Positions 21,898-34,465 of a stretch of DNA of 64,000 bases are shown in pieces (the stretch's first letter is position 1; each line of letters begins with the position of its first letter). Source of the DNA: Daedaleopsis sinensis (taxonomy: Eukaryota > Basidiomycota > Agaricomycetes > Polyporales > Polyporaceae); the NCBI GenBank assembly GCA_033807695.1, contig CM066301.1, positions 682,001-746,000 on the forward strand, given 5' to 3'. The notes beneath the pieces are model-generated. The model saw only the letters and a list, made by a program, of their open reading frames with translations. It did not search any database and was not told the DNA's origin. A program made the translations under genes and the position numbers.

Positions 21898-22523
21898 GGT
21901 GGAGAAGTCCCAGAGGAAACGAGTGAAGTATGTTGTAGCGACTTCATGCTATATATACCACTCGAATAAGCAGAGCAGGACAGGAGGCTGTCCAGAACTG
22001 GTGACGTCTGACACTCATCCATGCATGACTGGAAGGGTACCCCGGATCCATCAGATCCGATCTTGATCAATCCTTCTACTGGACACCGCGGCAACTTGTG
22101 TATTCCAGGCACAGCCAATCTTCGTTTCCGACTCAAGAACCAAGGCTGCCCATTGGCCAGAGGTTCAATGATCATCTCCGCTCTCGGGTTTTAAAGCGAC
22201 AGGAGATGGCTAGTAGCACCTAGTAGTACTTACTGGTAATTGCCGGGATCGGCCTATGGACCAGTCACCAGGCAGCATTGAGAGACTGTACTCCGATACC
22301 CACGCGGCTGCTGCGCCATCGCTCTGGAACAGTTCTAGAGCGAGAGTGAAATCGCATAAGTTATGCGTAGCAGCCTTATGCCCGCTAAGTTGTAGAAATA
22401 TCATTTAACGAAACTACGAGATAGCGATACATCGAATCTTGGAGCAATAGCCTGCGTACAGCTGAACGGAGTCACACCTATGATATAGGGGAGGATGCCG
22501 GTAGGCGAGGACCAGCGGTCGGC
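21898..22523. other. Intergenic spacer
   Basis: It separates the methyltransferase promoter from the YPT1 stop. Apart from the TATATATA at 21949-21957 I see no feature. Confidence 0.4.
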
Positions 22524-23536
<1,013 letters not shown>

Positions 23537-23982
23537 TGCGCGTTCTGGTGATCACAGTATTAAACCAAGGAGGAGCTAGATACGTGGGGCGAACGAGGGA
23601 GAGAAGAAAGTCGTAACGTGATATCCTAGACGGTCTCACTGCATTTAAGTAAGTACACCGCGCGCTGTCTGAGTGAGGCAGAGCTGGCAGAGTGATGATT
23701 GGGCTTGATTGGGCTGCAGCCACAGCATACCGGTCTTCTCGGAAATGAACGATGATGGGGTGTGCGGCGGTGCGCGCTTGGCGGCCTGCCACGGCACCGC
23801 TCGCTGACGTAATTGTTTGTTCCAGAGGCTCTTGCCAAACAATCGTGGCTAAGTACAGACCTCCTTACACGGTCTTTGCTTCTCCTCATTCAGCCACTCT
23901 TGTCTATGATTGTCACCGGATCCTCTGTGCTCAATTCAGTGCGCTTTCAAGACATCTGGGGCCTTTGCTAGAATGAAATACT
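23537..23982. promoter_or_regulatory. Shared divergent promoter region of YPT1 and REV1
   Basis: The 446 bp between the two ATGs must hold both promoters and both 5' UTRs. No clear TATA box is visible on either side, consistent with housekeeping genes. Confidence 0.5.
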
Positions 23983-26900
23983 ATGATGCATTCGTTGACT
24001 CAGAGCAGCAGTCATTCTTCTGACTATTTTGACGACGACCCCGATTTTCTGAAAGCCATCAGCGAGGTCCAACTCCCGGAGTCCACGACTGCGAACACTA
24101 TAGACGATGTACTGGAAACATCTCCACCTGCTGCTCAACGTCCCAGAGTGACCGACGACGACGAACCGCCTCCTACTCAACGCACAAGAAAGCGGCCTCG
24201 AAGTCCTGACTCTGACGACGACCTGTATGCCTCTGACGACAACGGCGCCCAGTACCATCAGACTCTGAACCTAGTGGACGCGGACCTCGATGAAGACGGG
24301 CACTACCTCAATGACCACACGTACGGCGCAGCGCGCTTCGGCGAGTTCGGCGAATACATGACCAGGAAGCGAGCGAAGCTGCAGGTCCAGAACGCGCACA
24401 TTGAAGAGGGCGATGGCGACGAGGCTCCGGGGAGTCGGATTTTCCAAGGTCTGCAGATCTACGTGCGTATTCGCCCACTTCGCCTTGTGGTTCTCGAGGA
24501 TTGGATGTTCAAGCGTGCACCAGATCAACGGGTGGACGGAACCGTCTGTGCAAGACCTTCGTGCTATGATCATCCGTCATGGCGGGATATTCCACGCGTA
24601 TCTGGACAAGAAATCCCTTGTGTGAGTGCTCTTCGTACCATACTCAGCTCCCCGGCGCGTTGCCCTTGATCCATCCCTAACCACACCCTCCGACTGCTCC
24701 GAGACTGTCTGAGAGCGTTTTCCGGCTTGTCCCAATCATGCTGTCCCACAAAGGAGGGTATGGGATGACACATCTAGCCTCTGCAATGAGTCTCGGTAGT
24801 GATGGTCTCAAGGCCAAGAAGCCACCCTCAAGTAGTAGTTTACTTCTGATTCTGATATTCCATCGCGCTACGCTACAACTGTCTGGCCTTCAATATGGCA
24901 CGGTTTGTATATGTATGTCACTCACAACCTTGCCAGAACTCACATCATCACATGTTCGTTGACACCGGCCAAGATACGAGAGTTTAAGCATATGAAAGTC
25001 GCACGACCCGAATGGCTTATTGACAGCATCAAAGCTGGGGCACTCCTTCCGTGGCAGGACTATGTGTTCCGTCCAGGAGAGAGGGTCGAAGACACGCAGG
25101 GTCGCAAGGTCGCTCAGAAGTCACTATTCCAGACGTTCACCACACAACCACCTCGCGCGTCAGTCCAGGTAGCCTCGACACCAGCTCCTCCGCCTCGAGC
25201 TGGCTCTCCTATGAGAGTGGATGACGATGACAGCCCTGATGTAAACTCTTCATGCGCTGAACCTGGTCCCTCGAAGCTTACGGTGACACCCCGCACGCCT
25301 AAGAAGCAGACTCTCTTGAGCCCTCGTAAAGCTGGACCTTCTACACCATCTCGCGGCCCGATGTACACCACCGACCCGTCGACTCCTGAGCAAGCTGAAG
25401 GCATACCCGGCTACGCCGCGTTCGAGTCCAACCCCAACGCAGAGCGGGCGATGGCGGACCCCGCGTGGCGCGCCGCGCACACGTCCGTTGCACCGGACTT
25501 CATCGAGGGATACTACAAGAACTCGCGCCTGCACCATCTGTCGACGTGGAAAGCGGAGCTCAAGAACCTCGTCGCCGAGGCCCAGGAGCGCGCGGAGAAC
25601 GGTGGGGCCGACGCGTGGAAGGAGATCGCTCGCTTGACCTCAGGCGTGGGCGGGCCCATGAGCGCGAGCCAGTCGGCTGTCGAGCGCGTCGTGCACGAGA
25701 ATCTCGCAGGCAGAGGGCTGGGCAGTGGGGCGCTTGCGGGCGACGTGAGCATGCGCGGGGCTAGGCTTGTTCGGCGCGCCCCGATAAGTGCTAAAGGGAA
25801 GGGGAAGGAGAGGGCCATGGACGAGGAGCGAGTGATCATGCACTGCGACTTTGACAGCTTCTTCGTCTCGGCTGGCCTCATCGACCGGCCGCACTTGCGC
25901 GGTAAGCCTGTGGTGGTGTGTCATTCTCAGGGCGCGACGGGGGGCGGGTCGAGCACGAGCGAGATCGCAAGTGCGAGCTATGAGGCCAGGAAGTTCGGGA
26001 TCAAGGGCGGGATGAGGTGCGTTGAAACTTATGACTCGGAGATCGGTATGCTCTGATGACGAAGGAGCAGCTTGCAGCAGGCGCGGAAGCTATGTCCGAC
26101 GGTCATGACTGTTCCATATGAATTCCAGCGGTACGAGGTCTCTGTCTAACTTGCTGCTGCATTTTCTCATGCATAATCTGCAGGTACAAGCAGTTCTCGC
26201 TCCAGTTTTACACCATTCTCATGGCGCACGCGGACGACCTGCAAGCCGTTTCGGTCGACGAGGCGCTGATCGACGTCACGAGCAGTGTGGCTCGGATACG
26301 TACTGAGCTCGCCGAGCGTGTAGAGCCGACAGACGAACTCGCTGACACGGCGAAAGACTTTGCAGAAGCAATTCGTGCCCAAGTGAGGAAAGTGACCGGA
26401 TGCGAAGGTGGGTGGGTGATCTTCATCCCAGTACTACGTATGTTGACACGGCGCCCAGTGAGCATTGGGATCGCATACAACATCATGCTCGCCCGCCTAG
26501 CCTCTCGCCGCGCTAAACCAGCAGGCTCCTTCCATCTCCGCCTCGAGGATGTCCCGGTATTCCTCGCCCCACTCGACATAGACGACCTCCACGGCTTCGG
26601 GCACTCGGCGCGACAGAAGGCGGCGGAGAAGCTCGGGGCGACGAATCTCGGCGAGCTGGCGAAGAAGAGCAAGGCGACGTTGTGCGAAGCGCTTGGGAAG
26701 GGGACAGGTGAGACGCTGTACAATGCTCTCCGGGGCGTGGACGAGCGGCAGCTCGAGAGCGACAAGCCGAGGAAGTCTGTCTCGTGCGACATCAATGTCA
26801 GTAACCTATGCCCACTCGCGTCTGACACCCCGCTGACCGTCTTGCAGTACGGCATCCGGTTCGAGAACAACGAGCAGGCGGAGACGTTCGTCTACCAGAT

Positions 26901-28320
26901 GGCTGAAGAGGTGTCTCGTCGACTGAAGGGCATCAGTATGCGGGGCCGGTCGCTCACCCTGAAGATCCTCGTGCGCGATCCCAGCGCTCCTGTCGAGGCC
27001 CCGAAGGTGCGCTCATGTTGCTCGTTGACGGGCATGCCTTCTGACAATTCGCAGTTCCTCGGCCACGGCATCTGCGAGGCGTACAACAAGCAGGCGCCAC
27101 TAATCGCGCCTGGCGGACGAGCGACGAGCGACGACAGGGTGATCGGCGAGCACGCGTGGCGGCTGCTGAAGAGCTTCAACTTCGACCCAAGTGAGCTGCG
27201 CGGGATCGGGATACAGATACAGAAGCTCGAGAAGGCGTCGGGAGCGCAGGAGTCGGAGCTCGGCCAGGCCGTGCTCCCCTTCAAGCGTGTCGAGGCGTTG
27301 AAGCTCGGCAAAGGAGACACCCCGCGCATCGCTGTGCTTCCGCCATCGCAGGACGATGACATTGAAGTCGTCGAGAAGCCTACGAAAGACGCAGCGAATG
27401 TCGACCTCCCATCGTTCTCGCAGGTCGACATGTCTGTCTTCGAGGCGCTCCCGGAAGACGTACGCAAGGAGCTGGAAGCCGAGTACCAGCGACGCTCTGT
27501 CACGCCCGTGCCCGCTCCGAAGCCACCCTCGCCCGTGCCCGAATCGTCTCCCAAAAGGCTCCTGAAGGGCGTGAACGTGCGACGGATCACGAGGCAGCTA
27601 GCGCCACGCAACCGCCCGCTCCTGCTACCGACGCCGAAGCTGTTTGCGAAGCGTGTGTACGCGTCGTCGATCAACGTCACCGAGCGGGAGCTGCGCAAGT
27701 ACGGGATCGACCCGACCGTCTTCGCGGCTCTCCCGCCAGAGATGCAGCGGGAGCAGCTGGCGGCGCACCGTACGCCGGGAGTGACGCTCTACACGGGGGC
27801 GCGCAAGGTGTTGAAGCCGCGGGCGTTCCGGGGAAAGCGGTCGTCGCCCGGGGAGGTGATCCCGCCGCCGCCGCCGCCGAAGGCCGTGTTCGTGGCGCCG
27901 CCGACGCTCAAGCAACAGGGGCGCGCCCGGGGCGAGAAGCTCCTCTTCACGGAGAAGGAGGACGTGCAGGGCGTAGTCGAGAGCTGGGTCGGGGCGTTCA
28001 CGGAGCACGCGCCGAACGCGCGGGACGTGGATTACTTTGCGAAGTTCCTCGTGCAATGCGTGGACGGCGCTCGGGCGAGCGACTCAGGCGTCGAGAAGGC
28101 GGTCGCGGTCATGAAGTGGTGGCTCGTGCTGCTACGTCGGCACTTTGGGGCGTGGGAGGATGCGCCTGCGGCTTCAGCTGCTGGGGAAGAGGGTGGCCGG
28201 CCTACGAGGGTAACGACGGAGTACGTCGGGAGGGCGTGGTGGCGGGCGTTCAGGGAGGTGAAGGGGAAGATGGACGCTGCCGCGCGCAAGAAGTTTGGCG
28301 GGTGTTTGTCTTTGAAGTAG
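23983..28320 (+). CDS. REV1: DNA repair polymerase Rev1 (Y family)
   Basis: Eight exons (23983-24462, 24524-24621, 24937-26016, 26065-26130, 26184-26407, 26459-26796, 26848-27006, 27055-28320) encode about 1236 aa. A BRCT domain spans roughly residues 150-260 (IFQGLQIY...THIITCSLTPAK...VARPEWLIDSI). The Y-family core follows with HCDFDSFFVSAGL and SVDEALIDV carrying the catalytic acids, then VSIGIAYN and the helix-hairpin-helix-like DLHGFGHSARQKA. Two ubiquitin-binding-type motifs, VDMSVFEALPEDVRKELEAE and TVFAALPPEMQREQL, precede a C-terminal Rev1 partner-binding domain. Rev1 inserts dCMP opposite lesions and scaffolds translesion polymerases in the nucleus. The second intron is unusually long (315 bp). 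Confidence 0.95.
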
Positions 28321-28344
28321 CTGCGTACAGAGGGCGCTTCAACA

Positions 28345-29030
28345 ACGTAAGTAGCTCTGTTTAGCCTGGACAATGAAACCTCTGAAGAGGCTCGCGATGG
28401 CCTTTTCAGGTGAGACTCGTTAACCACTCTCTCCTAATCTGCCAGTGCTTTGCAGGACAATGTCCCGAAGGGTAGCACTCCAACACTACCAGTGTCTCTA
28501 TCTCTTTCCAGCCGCAATCCTTCCGCTGAGAGCCTGTAGTACCCGGGCCAGGCCAGCTTCATGCAGCTCCTTTGCTCCGGTGAGTGTTCCTATTTCTCTC
28601 TACAACGATGCGTATTTGCACTATTGATCATAGCTTGTGACTCTTCCAGAGGTAGTTGCGCAGGCTCGTCGACGTTCTGTCTCACATGCGCCAATCATTC
28701 GTGCGTGATGTCATGCCCCACAGGTACCTTTCCATACATTCAGAAAGTACAATCACCTACCATCTGGATTGTGCGACGTGCACAAGGAGCGCGTTCAACC
28801 AGTATTCAAGCTACCACCGATCGCCCGCAATCAAGCAGTAGGTCCGAGTTTTCTGACAAGACGTCCGTCCAGCTGCTAGAGCCAGTGCTCTGGTGCGGGC
28901 CTAAGCCCCTGCCTAACATTCTGGAGCTCTAGCAATGTTCTCCGTGGCGGGAACTGAGTCCCTAGCAGCTGTAGCAACCTCTCTTACAACGTGCTACTTA
29001 GCATCTTCCCCGCCTCGGCTGGACGACCAT
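28345..29030 (+). pseudogene. EGF-like secreted protein, internally deleted copy 3
   Basis: The plus strand here matches upstream sequence of copies 1 and 2 (GACAATGAAACC, GATGGCCTTTTCAGG), then the CVAGQCLEG exon in altered form, then jumps to the GGCCAGGCCAGCTTCA block deep inside exon 3. It jumps again to late cysteine-rich modules not present in the other two copies (GSCAGSSTFCLTCAN, DCATCTRSAFNQ, SSSNVLRGGN). Several stops and frame changes interrupt it. It is a relic, but it preserves 3' parts of the family that the other copies have lost. It begins within about 30 bp of the REV1 stop. Confidence 0.75.
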
Positions 29031-29339
29031 GGGGACACTATGCTGCGCGCGGCGGAGGTGGCGCCCCTGGACGTCGGTGCCGGCCGACATATCGGAATTC
29101 GGGAGCGACAAAGAGCTCGACGGACGCCAAGCAAAGACTCGAGCGGGAGCGGGAGCGGGCAGAATGTGATCAATGTGAACTTCGAGCAGAGGCTCACGTC
29201 CCCATCTAGACGTCCCGTTTTCTCCTTTGGATCGACGTCGTGTGGCAACAGGAGGGGTACTGGCTGGCAGTGGCTGCATCCGGGCAGCCGCACGGGCCCA
29301 ACCTACCCATCTCCTCCTCATGTCAAACCCGACCGCTAT

Positions 29340-31189
29340 TCGTGGTTTGGAAATGTCCGCCGTCGCCATCGGGCCAGAGGACCCATGCTACGCCCTAATG
29401 AACACTGTAGCGCAGCCTTGTGCGACTGACATCTCCGAGGTCGAAGGCACCGGTGTAGAAGGCGAGGGGCCGTACACCTTTTAGTACGTCCGACAAAGCT
29501 TTGCCGACTCTATCCAAGGTGACACGCCGAGGTACCGAATTACGGTCCAGACTAAGGACGGCGACCGGCATTGCCTGGTGGGAGCGCCATTCATTGTCGC
29601 GCCTGGTGTGACTGGGCGTAGGATGCAAGGTTTTGTCGTATGGGATGTGAAGGACAAACGCTTCGTTTTCGTTTTCCTGAAGGACGCCTGGCGTCCGTTC
29701 AACCAGGATGTCCACACAGAAGGCAACACTCTTCGGAACATGAACAAGGAGAAAGTTCGCAACATTCCTACCTACGTGTGCGACGGCGAACTCGACCACT
29801 TCACTTTCACATCGACGTACGCTCAGAAGGCCGACGACGCTAAGGGCCAAGCAAAGCCGAAGGGGTGCAAACGCCCCCGCGACGATGCGAAGGTACCCTC
29901 GCATAGTCCGGTACCCAATACTGGCAAGTATGTGACTCTGTGGCGGTTACGCCACTACCGTCTGGTAGTCGAGGAGGTCTGCTTGTCTCTGACAGATTTC
30001 AAGACTGGCGAGCAACTCATGTCGATTGTGCGTGACTGCATTCATGGTACGCCGCCTCCCCGTGTGCGTGTGCGATATGAGTTCTCTACTCTAACATGTA
30101 ACCAAGGGCCATGTCTTCCACCGGGACATCAGCGCGGGGAATGTACTGATCTGTCCCACCGTTGTTCTGTGTCCGGATGGGAAGAGGCGTGTTGTCTGGA
30201 GGGGCATCCTCTCAGATTGGGAGATGTCTAACGCAATCGAGGAACCGAACGACAAGCCGACGTCTGCCCACCAGCCCAAGCGCACGGTATGTCTCTTCTT
30301 GCGGCGAACGTTGTACCTATGCTCACACATGTGAACTACAGGCGACATGGCAGTTCACCGCCGTTCGGCTCCTCGACGATCCATCAGCACCCGTCATGAA
30401 CGCCGATGAGCTGGAATCGTTCTTCTTCATCGTCCTTTACAACGCGCTCCGCTACCTGCGAAACAACTGCATCAACGTCTCGTCCGCCATATACGACCTC
30501 TTCGACGACTACGACTCAAACGGGACAGGGTACAGGTGCGGCCCCTGCCGGCGGATCGCGATCAAGCACGGGAAGCTCCCCTGGGTCTTCGGACTCCCCT
30601 ACAAGTTCCTCAGCGACGACGGCCGCACCCATCCGATCAACTTCTTCATCGGCACGATGCTCGCCTGGTTCAAGGCGCGTTACGACAAACTCGACGCTCC
30701 CTTCGGGTCTTTGGACCCCATCAGGCAGTACACCGGGAATATCGACGAGCTGGACGCGTTCCTCAGTGGCGAGACCGAGGGTGTCCGAGCGCAGACCCCG
30801 GCAGAAAGTCCATACGCGGCGATGCTCGACACCCACGACTCTGTGCTGCAATTGGTGGACATGCTTTTGGAGAGGCCGCGGCTGCGTGGCCGACGAACGA
30901 CAAGCTGGGGGACCTCCTCAATAACCCGGAGCTTGCGCACTCAGGCTCTGAACAGACAGTAGTCGACCCTCCGCAGCTGCCAACGGCGGACGACGGGGAC
31001 GCGGACGGGGAGAACGAGGGGCGGCTGCATCCCAAGCGGCGTCGCTCACGGAAGACCCAGAAGCTGCGAGTTGTGGATGAGGAAGAGGAGGACGAGCCGA
31101 AGGTTCCTCCTCCCCCGCGACAGCGCGGTGGGCGGCGGTCCCGGCCGTTTGGATGGAACACCGGGGGGTCTTCTCGTCGGCCGACGTGA
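29340..31189 (+). pseudogene. FunK1-type protein kinase, broken copy
   Basis: The kinase frame shows FunK1 hallmarks: FVFLKDAWRPFN, the catalytic loop HRDISAGNVLI, the metal-binding LSDWEMS, and TWQFTAVRLL...DELESFFFIVLYNALRYLRNN. Two introns are clear (30064-30106 and the one ending in CAG before GCGACATGG). Against the neighbour at 49868, an in-frame TAG at 29482-29484 replaces a residue in the TFVFARKLYD region, and the frame changes near 30870-30890, after LQLVDMLLER, before resuming as WPTNDKLGDLL. The tail is Lys/Arg- and Glu-rich. The 5' third is barely recognisable. Probably inactive. Confidence 0.8.
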
Positions 31190-31768
31190 ACGCCGCTACT
31201 AAACTTGTCTCATCAATATCTCGTGTCCGGTGTCTTGCCAGCGCGCAATCTCGTGTTTAGCATGCAATTATACCCATCGGTCATATTCTAGTGCCCTCAG
31301 CTGAGTCTCTCGTAAGGATACGCGTATCGAGGCTTAACCAACAGAGTATTTCGTGAGTACGGTGCGCTGTGAACACAGTGATGATACAAGGTCCCGCAAC
31401 ATTTGCCCAAAGGCCGACCGGCGCGAGCTTCAAGTTATGACTTATGAGCGTAGCTTCGAGCACTTTAAAACGGATTGTCATACTAAAAGACAGAGGATCT
31501 AAAGAGACTACGACTACATTGTCAGACTTTACAACACACATAACTAGACGATAAACAGAGAAGACCCTGATATAACGGAGGAGAGCAACGCGGCGTGAAG
31601 CATCGAAAGCGCCTAAATCCAGATCCGCGGCGAGTGGCACTGGGTATGGACTATGTGTAGCAGAGAACGGAAGAGGGAAGTCGTATGAATCGTGGCATGT
31701 GTACATTCGTTGAGATAAGATTGGGAACTATTAGAGAAAACAGGTCGAATGCCATCGATACCTCAGAG
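31190..31768. other. Intergenic spacer between convergent genes
   Basis: AT-richer DNA between the FunK1 pseudogene end and the stop of the minus-strand DUF6699 gene. No feature seen beyond probable 3' UTRs. Confidence 0.4.
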
Positions 31769-33347
31769 TCATGAGGTCGTCGACGAGTCATCGTCCGGGG
31801 GCGCCCTGCTCGGCGGCCGCGTCGGCGGCCTGCTCCGCATCGAGCCCGCCCGCGACGTCGCCCGCGAGCGCGAGCGCCGCCTCGACCGCTCCTCCTCGTC
31901 GCGCTCACGCGCCTCCTGCTCGCGGACCTCCGCCTCCGTCATCGGGTACCGCCGCACGCACTTGAGCTCGAACGTGCACGGGATGCCGTCCCTGCAGACT
32001 TCGCGGACGAGACGCTCGTCGTCGACGATCCCGCCGAACATCGTGTCCTGCCCGAGCCAGTCGCACCGGAGCAGCGTCTGCTGCAGACGGCCGCCGGGCA
32101 CGCCGTGCGCCGTGGAGCGGTTGTGGTAGAAGGACTCGGAGAGCAGGCGCTTCTGCTGGCGCGAGGCGTTGTCGTACTGCTGCTGCGAGAGGCGGGTGTA
32201 CATGGACACGTGGATCGCCTCGATTACGTCGCCGCACGTCACGCCGATGGTGGGTTCCGTCGCGGGGACGTCGAGGGCCCATGGGAAGGAGCGCGAGATA
32301 AGGCGGATGTGTGTGACGCGCGGCCAGGTCGCCGGGGCATTGCGGCCGTTATACCACGAGCGACCGGGGCGATCGTTAGAGCGTTGGCAGTTACTGCTCG
32401 GGAAGAGCATGTTCCACTTCAAATAGTCGCGGTCGAGCGCATCGTTTGGGGGGAGGATGAGTGGGTTGATCTCGACTCTGGCCTTCATGCGGTGGACGAG
32501 CATCGTGCTCAGTACGGGTCCATCTGCCGAGCGGTTTAGCATATATGCGCATGCGCTCGAACAGTGTCAGACACTTACAGTCCTCTCCCTCAGCGAACTT
32601 GTCGTACTCGTCCCATGGCAACTTCTCCTTTGGATTCGGGAAAGGGCGTCCGCCATTGGAGGGCGCTTGCTGCATGGGCGGCGCGCCGGGTACGCCAGGC
32701 ATAGGCACCGCTCCAACGGCAGGCGTAGTAAAGGCGAAACCTGCGGGCATCATACCGGGCATCGCGCCCGGCATCATGCCAGGCATACCAGGCATCCCAC
32801 CAGGCATCCCACCAGGCATCCCACCAGGCATACCGCCGGGCATACCACCGGGCATACCACCAGGCATTGCGCCAGGCATCATGAACGGGGTGGCGAATTG
32901 CATACCCATGGGCATTCCATACATGCCCTGTGGCGGGAGTGGTTGCTGAAAAGTGCTATACCCTGTTTGTGTGCCCGCGTATGGGGTGCCTGGAGGAGGA
33001 CCACCACGCGCGTACGGGGTACCCGGAACGCCACCAGCCCCCGTCATCCCTGCTGCTGGGAAGCCAGTGTAGTCCATGGAGAATCCTTGCGGCTGGACCA
33101 TGGGCGTCGCACCACCGGGTAGCGCGACCGGAGGGATCAAGTAGGACCCGGGGGCGGCACCCATATATCCTGCTGCGAGGTAAGGTGACTGTGCGGGGAA
33201 AGTGTGTGCTTGCTGGGCCCAGCCGGGTGTCGAGCCTACACCACTAGGAGAGCCGTGCGGAATGACAGGTGGTGCGGGATGAAGACCTGGAGAGGAGCCG
33301 CCGCCGCCGCCTGGGGATGGGTATGGGGGAACAACGGCACCTTGCAT
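31769..33347 (-). CDS. DUF6699-domain protein with Gly/Pro/Met-rich N-terminal half
   Basis: Two minus-strand exons (33347-32579 and 32523-31769, 55 bp intron) give about 507 aa. The first 240 residues are disordered Pro/Gly/Met-rich sequence with an MPGG-type repeat. The DUF6699 domain starts at YGPVLST, continues with [39 protein letters not shown] and [15 protein letters not shown], and ends in a region with [14 protein letters not shown] motifs ([10 protein letters not shown]). An Arg/Ser-rich tail closes the protein. DUF6699 is common in Agaricomycetes and has no known function. The intron falls at the same codon and phase as in the second DUF6699 gene at 34466. Confidence 0.88.
32740..32885. 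repeat. In-frame 12 bp repeat encoding MPGG units
   Basis: On the minus strand at least six consecutive MPGG units, then degenerate MPGM and MPGA units, are encoded within exon 1 of the DUF6699 gene. The unit is a variant of GGCATACCACCA on the plus strand. Confidence 0.85.
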
Positions 33348-34465
33348 CGCGTCGGAAGCGGTTTATGACTCGCGGCTGCGCGCTCAAGTGTGTCGGCGAG
33401 ATGCTGACTTGGGGCAGGGAATGTCTGACTAGAACCGCAAGCAATGCAAGGGTTGGAGGCGCGAAAAGGCAACTTGTGAACCGCAGCTTACCTTTTCTGT
33501 GCAGAGCGGAGTCTGCCTCTCCAAAACCGATGACTCGAAAGATCGTACAGTCCTCCGCAACTCTGGAAGTACTGCTCGCTTTCGGGGCCGGACTGAGGGA
33601 AATCAAGGCTACCGTACAAGGACGTGTTTACTGAAGTGGACGAAAACCTTGGCCTTGACTCCCGATATATGCGTCGTCAAATTACAACCGGAGGCAGTAG
33701 AGTGCTGGACATACCTGCTGCACAGCCAGAATGCGATGACTCGAGAACGTCCAGTCCACGCGGTGTTCACGAGTGGCGAGTGATAGTAATTTTGGGCAGC
33801 TCACAGTATCGGCGAGCTTATAAGAACGGCCTGAGAGCGGTGGAGAGCGAGATTGGGTGTAGGGTGTAGGGTATGACTGATCTTCAGCGATGTCGGAGAT
33901 GCTACGCTGATTATAAAAGATTAGAGAGCCGTCGACGCGTTTATTGTCACAGCCATACTGCGAGGCATACACCGAGACACAAATCACTGCATCGTGGTGG
34001 TCGAGGGCGTCGTGGTGGTCAGCGTCAAGAGATGTGGAGACTGTCATCGTGTTCTGCGCCCTCCTGCACGATAACATGGAATATGCGGAGTTTGGTCGGA
34101 GTCTGTAACGAACCAATAAAGACGCGTCGATGAGCGCGTCTTCAAGCTCCGATGGGGCTCCGACGTTTCTCTTAGAACTTTACATTCTCGATCGGAGGCT
34201 GCAAGCTCGTCTTGCCTTCGACCACGACCATCCAATTTACAAAGACAACGTGTTTATTGTCTACACCATCGGCTCGCTGTCTGCTGAAGTCTGCACGCTC
34301 GAGGTAGGCTTGCAGTCGGACTCACATTCCCATCTGATATCCTCGGAGCGCTGAAAGGTGCCCCATGCCCACTACCTTCCTCTTTCGATTTGCTATAAAA
34401 CCCGTTCCGCTTTTCGCAGCTCTCCGACATACCCCCATCTTCACCTGCAAGAACCCGACGCAGCC
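33348..34465. promoter_or_regulatory. Spacer between divergent DUF6699 genes
   Basis: This 1.1 kb region feeds both DUF6699 genes. TATAAAA at 34394-34400 lies 66-72 bp upstream of the plus-strand start. A plus-strand frame at 34130-34354 is open but has no downstream splice partner and overlaps the promoter, so I leave it out. Confidence 0.5.

Noticed and set aside
29450..29484. TAG at 29482 as a splice acceptor rather than a nonsense codon
   Set aside because: A donor would leave an intron of only about 33 bp, and the intact relative at 49868 has no intron at this position; kept as the less likely reading.
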